DNA of 5,761 nt, from the NCBI GenBank assembly GCA_016201355.1, contig JACQCY010000026.1:1-5761 (forward strand). The letters run 5' to 3'. Both the position numbers and the translations under genes were made by a program. The notes under the pieces were generated by a model. That model saw only the letters and a list, made by a program, of their open reading frames with translations. It did not search any database and was not told the DNA's origin. Below are positions 4,685 to 5,761 of this stretch, in pieces; position 1 is the first letter of the stretch, and each line of letters opens with the position of its first letter. Source of the DNA: Candidatus Yonathbacteria bacterium (lineage in GTDB: Bacteria; Patescibacteriota; Minisyncoccia; Phycocordibacterales; UBA1550).

Positions 4685-4759
4685 GTATGATAATCTCATC
4701 TAATTACTTATCAAAGAAAAGGACGAGCGACACACAGACATACGATAAGTGTATCATAC
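4685..4759. repeat. Nested inverted repeats upstream of the pilin remnant
   Basis: GTATGATA at 4685-4692 pairs with TATCATAC at 4752-4759, and ACTTATC at 4706-4712 pairs with GATAAGT at 4744-4750. The right arms are nearly contiguous while the left arms are separated by 13 bases, forming a bulged helix. The style and several words (CTTATCAAA, GGACGAG, CGACACA) are shared with the rpsS upstream region. Apart from this and the hairpin at 4798-4818, the 4674-4838 interval has no recognisable gene. Confidence 0.5.
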
Positions 4760-4797
4760 TCAATACCTTTAACAAAAGTAATATCTGTGGATAATAT

Positions 4798-4818
4798 TAT
4801 GGAGGTGCGACCTCCATA
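4798..4818 (-). terminator. Hairpin after the toxin gene
   Basis: TATGGAGGT at 4798-4806 and ACCTCCATA at 4810-4818 form a perfect 9-bp stem with a 3-nt loop, 20 bp past the toxin stop. The minus strand then runs into an AT-rich stretch without a clean T tract. It is a plausible end of the toxin-antitoxin transcript. Confidence 0.5.
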
Positions 4819-4838
4819 TATTCATAAAGTGAACAAAA

Positions 4839-5093
4839 CTACCTATACACATCATGTGTTCCAACATCTAAATAATATGTTGTTCCTTTTTCTATTTTGA
4901 TTATGATTCTGTAAGAAAAGTTTGCAGAAAATGCGTGCCATGTTTTGAACTTCCCATGCAATTTGTGAAGTTTGACAACCCCTGTATTATTCCCCTTCTC
5001 AAACAATTTAACTGCTCGAAACACATCGTCCTGCACCGCCTCATCGCATTTTTTAAGCGACCGCAGGAAGCGCGCCGTATATAAATACTGCAT
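4839..5093 (-). CDS. RelE/ParE-superfamily toxin
   Basis: The 84-residue protein fits the RelE/ParE fold: an N-terminal strand (QYLYTARFLRSLKK) leading into helices, then LHKLHGKFKTWHAFSANFSYRI with the typical core strands, and a C-terminal YLDVGTHDVYR. The terminal GTHDVYR places a histidine at residue 80, near the position of catalytic histidines in several mRNA-cleaving RelE relatives. The expected role is a ribosome-dependent mRNA interferase inhibiting translation, neutralised by the upstream antitoxin. A gyrase-type ParE activity cannot be excluded from sequence alone. The start lies one base past the antitoxin stop without a ribosome binding site, so translational coupling is likely. 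A hairpin follows the stop. Confidence 0.85.
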   Translation of the reverse strand: MQYLYTARFLRSLKKCDEAVQDDVFRAVKLFEKGNNTGVVKLHKLHGKFKTWHAFSANFSYRIIIKIEKGTTYYLDVGTHDVYR

Positions 5094-5094
5094 A

Positions 5095-5313
5095 CTAAAA
5101 TTGTTTAATAAGCTTCTTTAAATCCCCTTTGTATACTCGTCCATCCCTAATATCTGCCTCTGCGACATTTAAACGAGAAAGCGCACGCTCCTCTCGTAAG
5201 CGCGTAAGAGCAAAGCGCACGAGATGCGCCTTTGAATCACTCGTGCCTGCGCGGAGCTCGTCACTAATAAAAGACTCAAGCTCTTTGGTAATTGGTACCG
5301 TGATAGTGGTCAT
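5095..5313 (-). CDS. Ribbon-helix-helix antitoxin (ParD/CopG-like)
   Basis: The 72-residue protein starts with a beta strand, TTITVPIT (2-9), followed by two helices across about 10-42, the layout of a ribbon-helix-helix DNA-binding domain. The C-terminal segment EADIRDGRVYKGDLKKLIK (53-70) resembles the toxin-wrapping tail of ParD-type antitoxins. Its job is to bind and block the toxin encoded immediately downstream and to repress the operon as a dimer or toxin complex. The promoter and a triple TAGTAT repeat lie directly upstream. The ATG at 5313 is nearly at the predicted transcription start, so the message may be leaderless. Confidence 0.87.
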   Translation of the reverse strand: MTTITVPITKELESFISDELRAGTSDSKAHLVRFALTRLREERALSRLNVAEADIRDGRVYKGDLKKLIKQF

Positions 5314-5332
5314 ATACTATATACTAATACTA
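5314..5332 (-). promoter_or_regulatory. Triple TAGTAT repeat, probable antitoxin operator
   Basis: Three copies of ATACTA on the plus strand (TAGTAT on the minus) lie at 5314-5319, 5321-5326 and 5327-5332, directly before the antitoxin start. Two copies are adjacent and one is one base away. The middle copy coincides with the candidate -10 box. Ribbon-helix-helix antitoxins commonly bind short tandem or inverted sites over their own promoter, so this is the likely autorepression site. Binding is inferred. Confidence 0.55.
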
Positions 5333-5350
5333 TGCGGTAGTACTTGTCAA
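5321..5350 (-). promoter_or_regulatory. Promoter of the toxin-antitoxin operon
   Basis: A perfect consensus -35, TTGACA, is at 5345-5350 (minus strand). Eighteen bases later TAGTAT (5321-5326) serves as a -10 with four consensus matches. The expected start is about 5314, leaving a 5' leader of zero to two bases before the antitoxin ATG. Confidence 0.6.
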
Positions 5351-5421
5351 ATCAACACTTGCAAACAATCGTGACTGTGGATCGTACCCATTATCTCTTA
5401 TCCCTTGTCCCCATTATCCCT

Positions 5422-5439
5422 GAGGTCTCACCTCTGAGA
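5422..5439 (-). terminator. Weak hairpin after the surface-protein gene
   Basis: GAGGT at 5422-5426 and ACCTC at 5430-5434 can pair around a 3-nt loop; TCTCA at 5426-5430 and TGAGA at 5435-5439 form an alternative. It lies 24 bp past the stop of the surface-type gene. The arms resemble the post-toxin hairpin (GAGGT-N3-ACCTC). No T tract follows. Between here and the toxin-antitoxin promoter, CCCATTATC occurs at 5387-5395 and 5410-5418. Confidence 0.35.
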
Positions 5440-5457
5440 ATCACCGGATTATTTACT

Positions 5458-5761
5458 TCAATAATTCACACATATAGCGAAAGCTCTTATACCGAAGCCC
5501 GTAGAAGTGCCGCAATACCATGCATTATCATAATATGCTCCATTAGCATTAGTGGGGAATGAATGGCGCAGATCTTGCGCAGACATATTCCAACAGCCAC
5601 CTCCTATAACAGCTTTGTTGGGGGAACAGATGGCTACGACACCAGTAGAGCCATCAGCAGTCATTACTTCATAACCCATTGTTGTGATTTCTTTCCCGCC
5701 TGCTGTCGTTTGTATTGTTCCATCAGGAAATTTAATACCGTCTACTCCAGCGGTGCCACCG
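5458..5761 (-). CDS. Surface or fibre-like protein, C-terminal part (5' end outside window)
   Basis: The frame is open to the right edge, so only the last 100 residues are seen. It opens with a Gly-rich GGTAGVDG run and then IKFPDGTIQTTAGG, a motif recurring in phage tail fibres and in large bacterial surface proteins. It ends in a small domain with four cysteines, including VAICSPNKAVIGGGC and a terminal AFAICVN. That C-terminal style is typical of secreted proteins built of repeats and capped by a disulfide-stabilised domain. Any signal peptide would be outside the window. Its role is likely cell-surface display or attachment, but this is inferred from motif style. The ATG at 5679 is internal to the frame and probably not the start. 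It stops at TGA. Confidence 0.65.
   Translation of the reverse strand, partial: GGTAGVDGIKFPDGTIQTTAGGKEITTMGYEVMTADGSTGVVAICSPNKAVIGGGCWNMSAQDLRHSFPTNANGAYYDNAWYCGTSTGFGIRAFAICVNY

Noticed and set aside
5344..5562. Plus-strand open frame of 72 codons
   Set aside because: It runs antisense through the end of the surface-type gene and the toxin-antitoxin upstream region, and has no family features.

Overview
The window is dominated by a minus-strand ribosomal-protein operon. Read in transcription order (right to left) it is rpsS, rplV, rpsC, rplP, rpmC, rpsQ, rplN, rplX, rplE, the usual S10-to-spc gene order. The protein sequences, the very short neighbouring genes, the pseudopilin-like remnant, the small RelE/CopG-type toxin-antitoxin pair and the absence of Shine-Dalgarno sequences together suggest a Patescibacteria/CPR genome, probably Parcubacteria-like. 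That assignment is an inference from sequence style, because no marker here fixes the lineage.

Layout. Positions 1-72 lie downstream of rplE and hold nested inverted repeats overlapping a promoter-like sequence. Positions 73-3987 carry nine complete ribosomal protein genes. The early ones are tightly packed (gaps of 2-30 bp) and the later ones are separated by AT-rich, repeat-bearing spacers of 63-94 bp. Positions 3988-4313 contain no convincing gene. They hold a compact regulatory region: two long bulged inverted repeats placed one base apart, an extended -10 type promoter, and a predicted leader of about 120 nt with a three-way-junction-like fold ahead of rpsS. The usual rplB neighbour of rpsS is absent. 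Positions 4179-4267 show nothing recognisable, and a strong palindrome follows at 4268-4290. Positions 4314-4673 are a pseudopilin-like C-terminal fragment broken by an in-frame TAA. Positions 4674-4838 hold only inverted repeats and a hairpin. Positions 4839-5313 are a toxin-antitoxin operon with its own promoter and a triple-repeat operator. Positions 5458-5761 are the 3' end of a surface or fibre-like gene that enters from the right.

How it works together. The nine ribosomal genes should be cotranscribed from the promoter at about 4117-4144, through the structured leader, and make parts of both subunits. The toxin-antitoxin pair is probably autoregulated and transcribed independently. The surface-type gene and the pilin remnant look like accessory material next to the core operon, so the boundary near position 4000 is a junction between conserved and variable genome. 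The most novel candidate is the structured leader and double inverted repeat in front of rpsS, which could be an uncharacterised ribosomal-protein autoregulatory element.
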